Positions 52,422 to 63,905 of a DNA stretch of 64,000 nt are shown here, piece by piece. The stretch is taken from NCBI RefSeq assembly GCF_000315625.1, contig NW_005434663.1:800666-864665 (forward strand), written 5' to 3'. The translations under genes and the position numbers were made by a program. The stretch comes from Guillardia theta CCMP2712 (taxonomy: Eukaryota; Cryptophyceae; Pyrenomonadales; Geminigeraceae). A model generated the notes under the pieces. That model had not been told where the DNA came from. It saw nothing but the letters and a program-made list of their open reading frames with translations, and ran no database searches. Positions within the stretch are counted from its first letter, which is position 1. Every line of letters starts with the position of its first letter.

Positions 52422-54848
52422 AGAGTGCCTTGAGTTTGTGATCGGTGGAGGGCATTCTGATAAGGTAGACGGACCCTGCAAAACAAATTCAGCACGAGGA
52501 GGCGGCACCCTCGTTCCACTCACGTCTCAGCAGATGGGCGAGCTTGTCGTCCAGCTGGAGGCCGAAAGCCTTGGAGCTGAGAGAGGCAGTGTATCCTCCT
52601 AGAGAGAGCATCTCCCCCAAGTCCTGGACCCCATGAGGTCAGGAGGAGGGAAGGGAACGATAGGGGCAGAGTCAGGAAGCAGCAGAAAGCATGGGGTGAG
52701 GAGGATGCAGGAAGGGGGAGGGGTTGAACAGGACGTAGGAGTTAGGTTGCAGGGAGAGGAGCAAGGAGCGAGTAAGGAGAATGTAGGATTGAGTGAGGAG
52801 GGGGTCGGGGTAGGAGGCAGAGCCAGGAGGCAAGGCAGACACAACCTGACGCCTGAAGGTTAAGGGGACCCCTCCGGTGAGGTCGGCGACCACGTTCCAT
52901 GCGGCCACTTCAGCTTGTTGCATCGCAATCTGACGTCGAGCAAGTGAGCAGACTTGGAAGCCCCTCCTCCTCCTCCTCCTCCTCCTCCTCCTCCTCCTCC
53001 TCCTCCTCCTCCTCCTCCTCCTCCTCCTCCTCCTCCTCCTCCTCCTCCTCCTCCTCCTCCTCTTCCCTGACCCACCTGAGCCGTGGAAGGGACAGGGGAG
53101 CCGGAGGAGTCGATGCAACGCGCGATGTCCCCAACGGCGTACAAATCTTCTTCCTCCTTCACCTGTTGATCCTCAGTGCATGATGGGGATGACAGGGAGG
53201 AGGAAGGAAACCTTGAGCATGTCGTTCACATGGATTCTCCCATCTTCCTCCTGCACGTCGAGACCCTGCAGCATCGTTGGCGTCCACGGCAGATGAGCAG
53301 CACGAAAGTCTCACGTTGAGGACCGAGGGGCGCGAGGAGGAGGCGCGGATGATGATGTCGAACTTGTCTTCAGCAACTGCCCCGTTGTTCTGCTTCCAGG
53401 AGACCGAATCGTCTTTGATCTGCACATGGGGGGTGTTATTTCTCGGAATCACTTGAGTGATCGCAAACCTCGACGACTTCCGTCCGCAAGAATTTCTTCA
53501 CCCCAAGTTCTGCCAGCCTCTGTGTGGCAACGATGCGGTTGTACAGGTTTGCTCTTGGCAGGATCTGAGGGCGGTCAAGGTAAGAGAGCCAAGGGAACAT
53601 GTGTAGAACTCACTTTGTCTCCCCGTTGAAAGATGGTGATATCAACATTCTTTTTCATGTTGGCTGCGAGGCTGAGCAGCAAGACGTTCACATTCTGATC
53701 CTTCTCCATTTCAAATCTCCATCATCACCTGCAGGACAACTCGATGCCGGGGTATCCTCCACCGACAACAGCAATCTTGATTGGTTCTGCCAGCAACGAT
53801 CATCAACATCCGGAGAAACTCAGATAAGTCCCTACTTTTGTTCGCAAACTTCAGCCCTGCCAGCCTTGCTCGCAGTTTCTTCGCGTCTTCAAGACTGTTG
53901 GGCCAAAGGTCAGGTCCCATGGAAGGACGTCAGAGGACAGTGGCTTGCCGTTACCTTCTGAATCCGAAGACGCCAGGCTCTCCTTCCTTCTCGTCCTGCA
54001 TTCAAACATTCACCTCCTCACGCAAGGTCACAGAGCAACCTTGGAATTTCCTCCCGTCGCTAGGATCAGCTTGTCATAAGACACCTCTTGCTTCCCCCCG
54101 CCTGATCGAACAATAAATATCAATGTTGCCTGCTATTCTCCTCTGCACCTGAAAGAGAAGCAAGGTCCACAGAGATGGTCTTGTTGATTTTGTCCACACC
54201 TACAAGCATCTGTCAACTTGGAACTCGATTTGTTTTCGCCTTTCCATCACTGCGTGCGTTATCCCTCCATCTCTCCTTCCCTGCCCTCCCTCCCTCCTGG
54301 TCTCCTTGCCCCTCCCACTTCGTCTTACTTTGTGCCTTTCCTTGCAAAAACTTGACACCCGTGCCCTTGAGCACATCAGTGTAGACAGGAGCAACCTGAA
54401 GGAGTAGTCATGCCCTGTACACAAGGGAGGAGGGAAACACCTCCCAATCTTGCAGCTCTCCGGTGACCAACTCATAGAGGAAAGGGGAATACACGAATCT
54501 GCACCGTAGCTCATTCATGTTTCAAACACCAGAGTTCAACTCCAACCTCTCTGAATCTGAGATGAGAGTTACAGATGTTTCCTTGGACTTCCCTTTGGCC
54601 TCTAGATACTTGGCGAGGTTCAATGCTGTGTACAGGCCCCCGAATCCTCCCCCCACAATGCAGATGCGCTTCTCTGACCCTGCTTGCGAGCAGACCGGGA
54701 ACGTTCGACGAGTCGATCTCCCTCTTGCCGTCGATAAGGTAGGAGGGCGATGACTTTGACTATGGCTAGCAAGTTTCTGACAGTTGAGAGATGTGAAGCT
54801 GGGGTTGAAGCTAGCGATGAAGCCGGAAGAGAAGCTGGGATTGCTCAT
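52164..54848 (-). CDS. NDC1: Type II NAD(P)H dehydrogenase, plastid NDC1-like
   Basis: Exon 1 (54848-54547) begins MSNPSFSSGFIASFNPSFTS, a targeting leader, then the FAD-binding KRICIVGGGFGGLYTALNLA. A 48-nt intron (54499-54546) joins to RFVYSPFLYELVTGELQDWE, diagnostic of NDC1 rather than mitochondrial NDH-2. Further minus-strand exons follow in family order: VAPVYTDVLKGTGVKF, VDKINKTISVDLASL, YDKLILATGGNSK, the second nucleotide-binding motif KIAVVGGGYPGIELS, NRIVATQRLAELGVKKFLRT, HVNDMLK, DLYAVGDIARCIDSSGSPVP, MQQAEVAAWNVVADLTGG, GEMLSLGGYTASLSS. The protein ends SSWFRRLPDEIEKSLGLR at 52164. NDC1 reduces plastoquinone/phylloquinone-type quinones with NADPH at plastoglobules and thylakoids. 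Introns carry CTC and GAGCAG repeats. Confidence 0.85.
52957..53064. repeat. (CTC)n run of about 35 units
   Basis: Intronic in NDC1, between the STAQ and IAMQQAEV exons. It generates poly-Arg, poly-Gly, poly-Glu and poly-Ser shadow ORFs. Confidence 0.9.
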
Positions 54849-55477
54849 GACGATCAAAGTCGCCTGCAGATTTTCATCATTCGGAGAGCAAACACGTTGT
54901 CGCTCCCATCCTCTCTCTCGACCTTCCCTTCCATCTCTCATTCTCTGCCTATCGCTTCCTTGCCTTGACTAAAATTGATGTTGGCCTAGATACAGAGTTC
55001 TTAGCACCTTGTCCTCCCTTGTTGAGTGACAGTCGTGTAAGACAGAACTCTATTCTTCTCTGCCTATCACCATATTTCTCTCACTTCACACCCAATTTCT
55101 CTCCCATTGTTCAATCATCATGAGCACCAGCAGCAGCACCAGCAGCAGCAGCACCAGCACCAGCACCAGCACGTTACTGACCATGAAGAACGATGTTCCA
55201 GCCATAGCGCAAAATTCCAGTCGATCGACAATCTGGTTTTCTTCTAGTACCCCGACTTTATCGTATCATTTGAATCGAATATTGGGGGTGGTATACTAAA
55301 AAAATTAAGAAAAAACGTACAAATGGATTGTTTACTAAAATGTGTTTACTCATTCAATCTTTCTATTGTTTTCCACTCCTTGAGTGTTGGTTCCAGAAAA
55401 AAGAAAACCCTAAAAAAATCTCCGTAAAAGGCGAAACCGAGATCCGCCGCATGGTGGACTAAAAGAGAGTGAGTGCA

Positions 55478-55539
<62 letters not shown>

Positions 55540-55642
55540 GAGAAGAGGAGGACCACTCGGGCTGTGAGACGTCTTGTACGAGTTCGTGCAAACTATCGAC
55601 ACCAGACTCTGGGGACTAGAGATTGTTCACTTGTAAAAGTTC
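54849..55642. other. Divergent intergenic region with two CAG/GCA microsatellites
   Basis: (CAG/CAC)n at 55122-55172 and (GCA)n of about 19 units at 55479-55537. No gene supported. It should contain the promoters of NDC1 and the beta-helix gene. Confidence 0.5.
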
Positions 55643-57695
55643 ATGCCGCCCAGCACCCTCATGGCAAACTCAGCACTGCGATCCATCCTCTGCTTCCTCT
55701 TGTGCTCGCTGTTGGCTCCCAGGACTCTGAATGAGGCGGTTGGAATGGAAAAGCCTTTGTCGTTTCCCCGGCACGAAGGCGATGCAGCCGCAAAGTTGCT
55801 CGGAAGGGTGATGAAGGCAAGCAGAGAGCAGGTGAGGCTCGTGCTGGAACCCGGCATGCACACTCTGCGGGAGAGCAAGGGTGCTGACAACGAACCGCTG
55901 ACGTTGAGTGTTGTGAAGCACGATATGGATTACGACGTGTTCAAAGAGCATTGCAAGCGATCGTTTCCCGACAATCAGACACGTGAAGAGGACATGGGAC
56001 CGCACGATCTGTTCGACATTCTTGACTCTACCCCCACAGCTAACCACCCTGCCTTTTCTGCATCTCCTCCGGGTTCTCAGATGGTTCAGCCCGACCTTGC
56101 AGGCAGCAACGATGGGTCAGATGAGGCTGGGAATCCCTTACGGTACCTCCCAGGAATCCTCAGCCCCTCGTGCTGCCTCCCTCCCACCAGTCGGCTCCTC
56201 CTCCGAGGCAACAGCTCCCATGACCAGAAGCCCCAGGTTGAGGGTTCTTGGAAGCTACTCAACAGCTCACGGGGAGTCTTGGAACAAGTCCACTTCTCCA
56301 ACCAGCACGGGAGCATCTTCGAGGTGCTCTCGGGGCCATGGGAGTTTCGGTCATGCCGGTTGGCTGCTGCGGGCCCGTGGCTCGTTGGCCCGGTCTGCAT
56401 CTTCGGCAGGTGTGAGGCCCTGATCAACGTGTCGGACTGCAGGTGACAGTGAACTTGGTGGAGTCTAGTTGACTGACAGTTGAGGTTTGACTCGCGTCAA
56501 GGTTCGGGAGGCTGGAAACGGGCAGGAAGCGAGATGTCGCCCATCATGGAGTTGCAGCATCAGGCAAGACAGTCTGCCGCGTGAAGAACTCATGCATGGA
56601 GGTGTGAGGAAATTCTGTCAACTCCTTTTCATTTCCCCTCCGTTTGCTCCTCTGCCCCGTCCCATCTTCCACCTTCCTCACTGCTCTCCTCCCTCTGCCT
56701 TCACTTTGTTGACATCTTGTTTCCGGCCCTCTTGTCTCTTGTCAGGAATTTCGCATGTCAGACGTCTCTGCTACCGACGAGTCCAGCGTCTCCCTCTCCA
56801 ATTCCGTCCTGCAGTACAGCAACTTTGCTGTCTCTCTTGCTTCCCAAGCTCGAGTCAAGCTGGAATCCTGCGAGCTGAGAGATCACAATTACTCTGCCTT
56901 CATCTGTCCAGGTCCACCGCAAAGCCCCCTCTTCGCGTTCGCTTCCCCTTTCTCATTCCTTCCTCTCGATCTCCGTGGCTCTCGTGTCCAGACCAGCACT
57001 CCTGACGCCTTTTGGCCATCTGCTCCATCGTTCCACCCCCTCTCAATCCCATTGTGAGTCTTCCGTTCACTGAATTGTCCTTGCAGAGCGACAGCGTTGT
57101 CACCTCGTCTCGAAGAACGTCTCGATCCTTGGCAGGGTTTGGCATCTCCCCTTCCGGCCCGAAGGGACTAAACCCCAAACAAACTCGTTGACTCTCTCAC
57201 CCCCAATGGCCATCCCGGGACGCGAGGACACGCGATGGGAGGTAGGAAAGGAATCCCTTACATTCGTTGTTGTTGTCCCTGCTCCTGCCCCTGCTCTTCC
57301 TGCTCCCTACTCCTGCACTTACTCCTGCTGCTGCTGCTGTTGCTGCTGACTTTCTGTCTCCTTGAACATCGCAGTTTCCGGAGACTTACGTCAACGGCCG
57401 CACGGAGCTGGACGACAGAGGTGACAGCAAGGGGACCTAAGTCCTTCTCACGATGTTGTCAGTGTTTGACGATCATCTGCTGGCGCTTCCCAGCTCCTGC
57501 TCAGAGTACGAGGAAGATGAAGGCTTCGCCTCGCAGGTGGGCAGGAGGCAGCTGGGCAGTAGCATGACCTTGTTCCCTCAGCTTCGTCGTGCCATTGAGG
57601 CTGAGGCACAACAGGGCCGGCCAGTCGCCCCCGCCAACTTCTCCTCCTTCGTCAGTGACGTGCTGGGCTCTATGAAGCTGGACGTTTTCGCCTAG
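55643..57695 (+). CDS. Secreted right-handed beta-helix-like protein
   Basis: Six exons sum to exactly 500 codons: 55643-56442, 56502-56601, 56746-56911, 57087-57241, 57375-57420, 57463-57695; introns 42-175 nt. The leader LRSILCFLLCSLLAPRTLN is a signal peptide. The middle shows parallel beta-helix rungs, with short strands separated by turns: LLNSSRGVLEQVHFSNQHGS, GPWEFRSCRLAAAGPWLVGP, DESSVSLSNSVLQYSNFAVS, LASQARVKLESCELRDHN, LVSKNVSILGRVWHLPFRP. Such folds occur in pectate lyase-like and surface proteins. No catalytic Asp pair is identifiable. The C-terminal part (FPETYVNGRTELDD to GSMKLDVFA) is acidic and helical. ATG 57206 could start a separate short gene, but it is in frame with the upstream exon. 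Confidence 0.65.
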
Positions 57696-58075
57696 CTCTT
57701 TCGTCGCAGCCCCGTCCTCTGCCCCCTGGACTGGCGCAATTTTCTTCTCCTCAATCTCCGGCTCGTCCCTCCCCTCCTTGTCCTTGCTCTCGTCCTCGCC
57801 CCTTCCTCGTCCTCCTCTACAGCCTCGGGTCGGGCTGAGGGAAATAGCGCTCCGGAGCTCCTTGGGCGGTGAAGAGAGCAGCAGTGGTTGCCGAGTAGTC
57901 GAAGAGATGGTACAGGACGGCGTCGGAGGGATGCCGCGGGCTCTGGAGGAGACATTCTGCCATGGGGAGGGAGGGGCAGGTATCTTGACTGACAACCTCG
58001 TGCTGGCTCAGGGAGCAGGACTCCATGAGCTTCGAGAGCATGCAATACCCCTCACCTGCAACTTTGTCAGACGTT

Positions 58076-61000
58076 TCAGAAGGAGCTGGGCTGCGGCTGG
58101 GAACCGTGGTTTTGGTTGGCAGCGTATTGTCGGGAGGTAGCGGAGGCAACGACAAGGCAGGTGGTGTTGGTTGTGAAGGGGAGCAGTTGGAGGAAGACAT
58201 CGTAAAAGTGACGGGTGACCTAGAGGCCGAGAGGGTGTCAAACAGGTCTGGAGCAGCTGGAGAAGTGCTGGGGATAACAACTCACAGGAGCGCGGTATTG
58301 GAGGTACATGTCGGAGGTTCTGAGATCGTAGAAGGGGAGGAAGGTCGACCACCACTTGCTGTTGACGGCATCGATGAGGCAACCCTGGACTAGCTCGCAG
58401 ACCTGAGGGACGTGCCAGGAGGCCCCGCAGGAGATGGCGAGGGGGTCAGCGACATGGTTCTTGACGATCCTCCTCTGCAGGATGATGTCGTTGACAAGCT
58501 GCTGCGCATCCCGTCGCTTCAAGCACGTCCGGACGGGGATCGAGGCCTCAGCTGCGGTCGGGAGCGTTAAGTTCAGCCTTGTCCTGCACTGCGCCCTGGT
58601 TGCCTCGAGAGTCTCGCTCATGTTGGAGAGGACAAGGACGCTGGCAGCCTGCTCCTGCTCGCACACCACGGACCTCGCAGCGACAGAGGACGTGACTGTG
58701 AACGTCTGCGCTGCGACGGTGGGCCAGCTGAAGGATCGTTGGAAACCCAGGAGGAACCCGAGGGGCTGCGTCTTGTTCCAGTGCAGCAGGTCCTCCACCA
58801 CCAGCCTCACGTCAGCCCCAGCTAAGATGGCAGACGCGTTGACGTAGGCATCGACGACCTGGGGCTCCCCCGTCACATCGCTGACGTAGGTCAGGACAAC
58901 TTGGTTGCGGTGCGAGTGAGGAGACGACAACAAGGGAGCGAACATGCTGGACGCATGCCTGTCAAGCAATGCCCTGCTGCTGGGGATGATGCTGAACTCC
59001 AGCTGGGAAGGGAAGACTTCATCCCCCTTCCCCATGGGGCAGGCGGGCCCAACGAAGGCAAGGAAGATCATCAGCCCTCCGCTGACGTCCAGGAGGAGGC
59101 CGCACACGATCTCGAGCACCGCAACCTCCGCCGGCTTTCCCCTGCAGTCTCCCGTGCATGCGATCCCTGTGGCGTTGCAAGTGCCGCCCGGCATCGCCCC
59201 CGCGGCGAAGGTCTGCGACTGGACGGCTGAGGGATCGAAGGGGAGGAGGCAGTCGCCGCGAGCTCCTACTTCAGCAGGTGCGCTCACGCTGCAAAAAGAG
59301 AAGGAAGTTAGCATAGGTTTGCAGTTCTCCCTCCTCCAGCTCTACCAGGCGATGAAGCCGACCATGCCGTTGCACTTGCGGACCTCCGTCCAGCTGCCGT
59401 AGGTCGATCGCACCTGCCATGGCCAGAGGCGCAGGGAGCTCATGTGCATGGCGCCTCTCTCAGACACTAGCGTGCGGGACAAGTTGGCGATCTCCCCGCT
59501 GCTCATCCCGATCACGATCGTCGTCAGTCCTCCTGAGATGCAGGTCTTACCCAGCTCGAACGTCCCGTTGGCGAGGCAGCGGGGAGAAGCACTGCCTTCC
59601 TCAGACAGCACGAAGCCCTCGTCGCAGCGGATCCTCACGATGCCGGGGAAGAAAACTTCTCCGACCGGCTCCACGAAGCCATACCGAGGAGGGAGCAAGG
59701 AGCCGCAGCTCACAGGATCGCAGCGAGCGTCGAGGATGTGGGAGAAGTCCGCGCGAGGGCGGCTGATGGGCGTCCCTGTCACGTAGCCTGACCGATCGTA
59801 TGAATTGTCAAACACAGTGTCAATCTCCATCCTGCCCAACGAGGAGACGCATCGGGGGCTCGCCCTGTCCTCTCCTCCTCTGTAGTTGACGACCAGGCGG
59901 TAGCCGTCGTTGCACGTGAGATTGATCGAACCCCACACGGGAAGGGAACCTGGCGGCATCACCTGCCCGTTGAGCAGCCCCGGATAAGCCCCGCAAGTTC
60001 CTTCCCTCTCCTGCTCGCACGTCTTCCCCTGCGTGAATGAGCCGTCAGCCTGGCAAGTCGGGGCCGCGTTGCCTCCGTCGGATAGGATGTAGCCCTTCTC
60101 GCACACGATCGTCACTCCTCCTCCGAAAGTGACGTCATCTGCCGGGAAGACGGAGGCGTTGGGAGGAGGTGGATATCTCCCACATGAGACAGGAACGCAC
60201 GTGATGCTGTCCTCGAACGTTCCTGACGGCAGACACAGTGGACTCGTCGTGCTGTTGGAAGAGACGTTGACCGGGCGGTAACCATCATCACACTTCACCT
60301 GCACTCTCTCTCCTTTCTTGACGATCCCTGGCGGCGTCGAGTGGGCGTGGGGTGGAGTTGGAAAGGCTCCGCAGTCCTTCACGGGGGACTTGTGCCTCCA
60401 GCTCACTAGCGTGCTCAGACTTCCAGTCTGGTTGATCGAAGAACACGTCATGCTGCCAGGGTAGATGTCCTGATCTTGCCAGACGATCTTCTTGGCATCA
60501 GCGACAGACAGGACGATCGGGTTCCACAACACGCTATCAGGAGGATTGTTTGACATGTCGGACCTGATAGCAATGCCTAGGGTGATGCCATGTTGGATCG
60601 ACGAGTTGGTGACTGCAGAAGCATACAACAAGTAGCCGTTGGTCGCAAGACATAAGTCTGAGGAAGACTCCTCCATGAGTGGGAGTGGCTGCTCCAGTAG
60701 CACTGCACGAGAAGAGTGAGCGGATAAGCAAGGAGAAGACAAGGGAAGGGGGCAGAGGCTGGAAGGGATTCGACAGGACAGGTCAATGCAGGTCAGAACA
60801 AGTCAAGTCAGGGAAAGAAAGGAGAAACAAACTTCTTTCTAGCTGCACCTTGATCGTTCTTAGGGTTTACTCTTCCTGATGCCAGCAAGGTTCCAGGACT
60901 TCCCGTCCGCCTGCTGTAGGCGATCACGAAGTTCTGACGAGACACTCCGACGACGAAGGCTCTGTTGACGTCCTCGTCCACCATCTTCGAGGGACCCAAG

Positions 61001-61449
61001 GACACCTCGGAGCCAGAGACGTGCGCGTGGAACACGAAGAGCTGCTTCCTGAAGTTGGTCGCCAGGATAACGAGCTGACTGTAGAGGTCGTCGCTGACGT
61101 GAAACAGCTGCGCTGCTTGCATGATCTCTACCCCGTCCTCCTCGAAGATGCTCCCAGGGTTAGAGTTGACGGTGAACCCTCGCAGGGTGGCTCCTGATTC
61201 GTCGACCAACACGTCCTCCACGCTCACGTGCGCGGAGATGGCGACCGAAATCTGCTGCGCGAGGAGCTTCGAGCTCGATCCCTGCGGCCCTACGGGAGGG
61301 AGGAACTCCTGGCCCACCTTGAGGTCTTGATGCTTGAGGAAGTTCCAGTCCGGGGGCGTCAGCCATGGTCCGGGAGTTGCGAGAGAGAAAGAGACCCCGA
61401 GGGTCAGAACTAAACAGGCCGAGCACTGTGATCCGAAGGTTGTCCACAT
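58076..61449 (-). CDS. Secreted protein with four sushi/CCP modules
   Basis: Four exons in perfect phase: 61449-60849, 60702-59346, 59288-58286, 58219-58076, giving 1034 residues. Signal peptide SQCSACLVLTLGVSFSLATP. The N-terminal 270 residues look like a beta-propeller or sensor part (VLVDESGATLRGFTVNSNPG). Exon 2 carries four sushi (CCP) modules, each Cys...(V/I)xCDDGY/CEKGY/CNDGY/CDEGF...CLPSG or similar...C (DCGAFPTPPHAHSTPPGIVK, SCGRYPPPPNASVFP, TCGAYPGLLNGQVMPPG, SCGSLLPPRYGFVEPVG). Exon 3 is a large Cys-containing beta domain, and the protein ends QYAANQNHGSQPQPSSF. No clear transmembrane helix. Sushi modules bind proteins or glycans outside the cell. Architecture recalls the gene at 27358-33570. 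Confidence 0.75.
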
Positions 61450-61649
61450 GTTATCCTACTCGAGAGCCCATCCCTCCATCACGGTGAACCTAGCCTCAGC
61501 TTCTCCTCCTCTTACCCTGCTACTCTACCCTCCCCTCCCCTCCCATCTTCTCTCTTCTCCCATGTTCCCCTGGCTCACCTCACCATGTGGTCTGCAAGTT
61601 CTCATTGGAAAGCTGCATGTCAGTTGTCGGGACAAAAAAAAGTCAAAAT

Positions 61650-62170
61650 GATGAAACCAAAAATTTGCCCGGGAACCGGGAGGGCCTGACAGTCCCGGAG
61701 TCCGATCAGTCACTGGTAGTCGGACCCGGCGGGACTCAGCCGGGCCAAGCACAACGATGTAGTTACTAACCGCGGTACAGCGACATTGCTGGCATGGCGC
61801 GGGGGAATGGTCCTGTGCAAAGGTAAGTGAAGGTATCAGTTAAGCCTCTACTCTCAGGCTCCTGCAGCGGACTACACAGACGGTGCGGCCTCAGTGGCGG
61901 CGGGCCCCGGCAGTGACTCGGACGGACCGGAAGCACCGGGTAGTCACACTGACTGATACTGCTGGATCGGTCAGGTGACGTCACGAGTCTGACAGCCTGC
62001 CGACATAGGCAGGGCCGAGTCCGACTTTTACTCAAAGTTAAGTCGAGTCAAGCTGCTCCACAGCCGGGCTGAGGGCAGAAGCAATCCGGAGTGTGGCCCA
62101 AAATTTAGGCCGCTAAGCCGCGCAGTGACTCCCGGAGTAGCTGACCCGGTGACCCGGGCTGGCACTGCAC
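61650..62170. repeat. GC-rich dispersed repeat, copy 2
   Basis: Shares with 15430-15960 the words TTTACTCAAAGTTAAGT (62024), CATTGCTGGCATGGCG and GTGAAGGTATCAGTTAAG (the last two in reverse complement), amid CCCGG-rich sequence. Several short ORFs are artefacts of composition. Confidence 0.55.
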
Positions 62171-62479
62171 ATCAACTTGGCTTAGAAACGGCTTGACAAG
62201 CGAAACTGAGACGGAGCACAAGTTTGTTAGACTTGTACTGTGCCAAAGTTGAATGCAGACACCATATCGACCTTAGTTGTAACAAGACAGTTTTTTGCTC
62301 AAGACCGAGTCTAATGTACACAAAACCAGAATTGAGGAGCACATGAGAGATAAACAGTATGCTAGGATGTGAAACCCAAGCATCCAGACATGAGAGGACC
62401 TTAGCAAGACGGCTAGGAAAGCCCCCTGCTTCGTCCCGGGCCACATACTACATGGCCGCCTTGAAACACGTAAGGGTCG

Positions 62480-62761
62480 TCAAGACCCAACAAGGACAAG
62501 ATTGCAGCATATATCGCTTGCATACCACGCTCTGATGCATAAGCTGTCGTTTGAGCTTTAGACCGCCTCCATCCGACCACTCCTCGCTGAGATATGCTCC
62601 GACAAGTGCAGGAGTGTCAGGAGGGGGTTGGGGGCTGCAGGACGAAGATGCGGCGTATCCAAGACCCAACAAGGACAAGATTGCAGCATATATCGCTTGC
62701 ATACCACGCTCTGATGCCTAAGCTGTCGTTTGAGCTTTAGATCGCCTCCATCCGACCACTC
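62480..62761. repeat. Direct duplication, about 103 bp, 179 bp apart
   Basis: 62480-62582 and 62659-62761 match at all but a few positions (CAAGACCCAACAAGGACAAG ... CGCCTCCATCCGACCACTC). Confidence 0.9.
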
Positions 62762-63140
62762 GGTTTACCGTACAGGAGAGTTTTGTTAACTCGACGCTAT
62801 CTGACTGGCACGCGGCTGGCCGCTCATGTGATCCATCAAACTGGGAGTGTGATCGGATCGGACATCTTGGCACACATGCTAAGGCCGGGCCCAAGGAATT
62901 CTCGATAGCATGCCAGGGCTGAGGGGGTCACGGTGTGCCCGGGCCGGCAGAAAGGTAGGCAAATTGCTGAGGACCCGAACAGCTCAGTACGGTACAAATT
63001 TGCGTCAGATCACAAATATTTGAATATCGTGTATAACAAAACAAGCTCGTTCAAATATCCTATCAATAAGAAATCCCTAAGTACCGTGAGGAAATAATGC
63101 CGAGAGCAGTTTTCTCAGCAGGTTGCCAGCTAGTGATAAA

Positions 63141-63905
63141 TCATATATCACGCATTTGAATCAAGTCAGCGCCAAGGCTGATAGGAAACCCAACATTGAT
63201 GTCAAAATTTCGCAGCTCAGAGATAGCTGGGTCCTCTCCTTGCTCCAGCTGAACCCCGTAGAGCTGATTATGGTCGAAGAACTCGATGATATGGCCATGG
63301 TTGGGAGGAGGAGGAGGCTGGTTAGGGTCCACCTCACCGAACATTTGGAGCGCCTCGCAGATGGTGCAACTGCCGGACTGATTCGAAGATTTCTTCCCAG
63401 CCTCGTCGTCCAAGAGTCCTCCGAGCGAAAATGAACTCAGGGTCTCGTCCTCGGCCATGGCCGGCAGAGAGACGACGTCTTCTGGCTCGGGGACAACCTG
63501 GAACGCGAAGTCTGTGACGTTTTGTTCACCCTGAGCAGTATATGGCAGGGGCTGGTCATCGTCGTGATGCAAAATGTTCCGCTTCTTCCTTGGCCTCCTG
63601 TCTTTCGATCCTACTGGCCTGCCGGGCTTCTTGGCCTGCTTGTTGTTGGCCTTCTCCACATATAATTCGATCTCCTCTCGCGTCCACATGCTCTGCGTTG
63701 CTTTGATCCATGTGCGCTTGTTCCAGATGTCTCGTACAGCCTTGGGGCTGATCCTGTATTGGTTGCTCAACATGGTGCTCGAGAGCACGGTATCTGAGTC
63801 TGAGTTGCCATGGGGCCTCTTGCTGTAAATTTCTCGAGCTTCTTCAAAACTCAAGGCCGCCTTCCAATGAGCCTTATTCTCGCTTTCCATTTCAACTTTT
63901 TCCAA
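63141..63905 (-). CDS. Putative DNA-binding protein with HTH-like region and AT-hook
   Basis: 254 residues from ATG 63905. Residues about 15-80 are helical and read LSFEEAREIYSKRP ... NQYRISPKAVRDIWNKRTWI, a helix-turn-helix-like layout (like homeodomain-type DNA-recruited 'resistance to environment' repeats seen in many protist genomes). A basic AT-hook core KKPGRPVGSKDRRPRKKR follows at about residues 90-110. The C-terminal half is acidic and Pro-rich (EVDPNQPPPPPNHGH), as in a transcription activation region. No intron needed. Likely a nuclear regulator; could also be transposon-derived. Confidence 0.6.
   Translation of the reverse strand: MEKVEMESENKAHWKAALSFEEAREIYSKRPHGNSDSDTVLSSTMLSNQYRISPKAVRDIWNKRTWIKATQSMWTREEIELYVEKANNKQAKKPGRPVGSKDRRPRKKRNILHHDDDQPLPYTAQGEQNVTDFAFQVVPEPEDVVSLPAMAEDETLSSFSLGGLLDDEAGKKSSNQSGSCTICEALQMFGEVDPNQPPPPPNHGHIIEFFDHNQLYGVQLEQGEDPAISELRNFDINVGFPISLGADLIQMRDI

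Larger units (their letters stand above)
61450..63140. other. Repeat-rich region without supported genes
   Basis: Outside the GC-rich repeat and the 179-bp-spaced duplication nothing coding is convincing. The ORFs at 62172-62702 (-) cross the duplication. Confidence 0.4.

Noticed and set aside
53159-54514. Plus-strand ORFs across 52.9-54.8 kb
   Set aside because: They are antisense to the NDC1 exons, which show both dinucleotide-binding motifs in the correct order on the minus strand.
57206-57695. Separate small gene starting at ATG 57206
   Set aside because: The upstream exon 57087-57241 is open in the same frame and joins the beta-helix exons in phase, so a single gene is simpler.
58025-59402. 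Plus-strand ORFs over 57.8-60 kb
   Set aside because: Antisense shadows of the four-exon sushi gene whose minus-strand exons join in exact phase.
61773-62035. ORF 61766-62035 (-) and 62172-62702 (-)
   Set aside because: They lie in GC-rich repeat and in the 179-bp-spaced duplication; no start context, motif or codon bias supports them.
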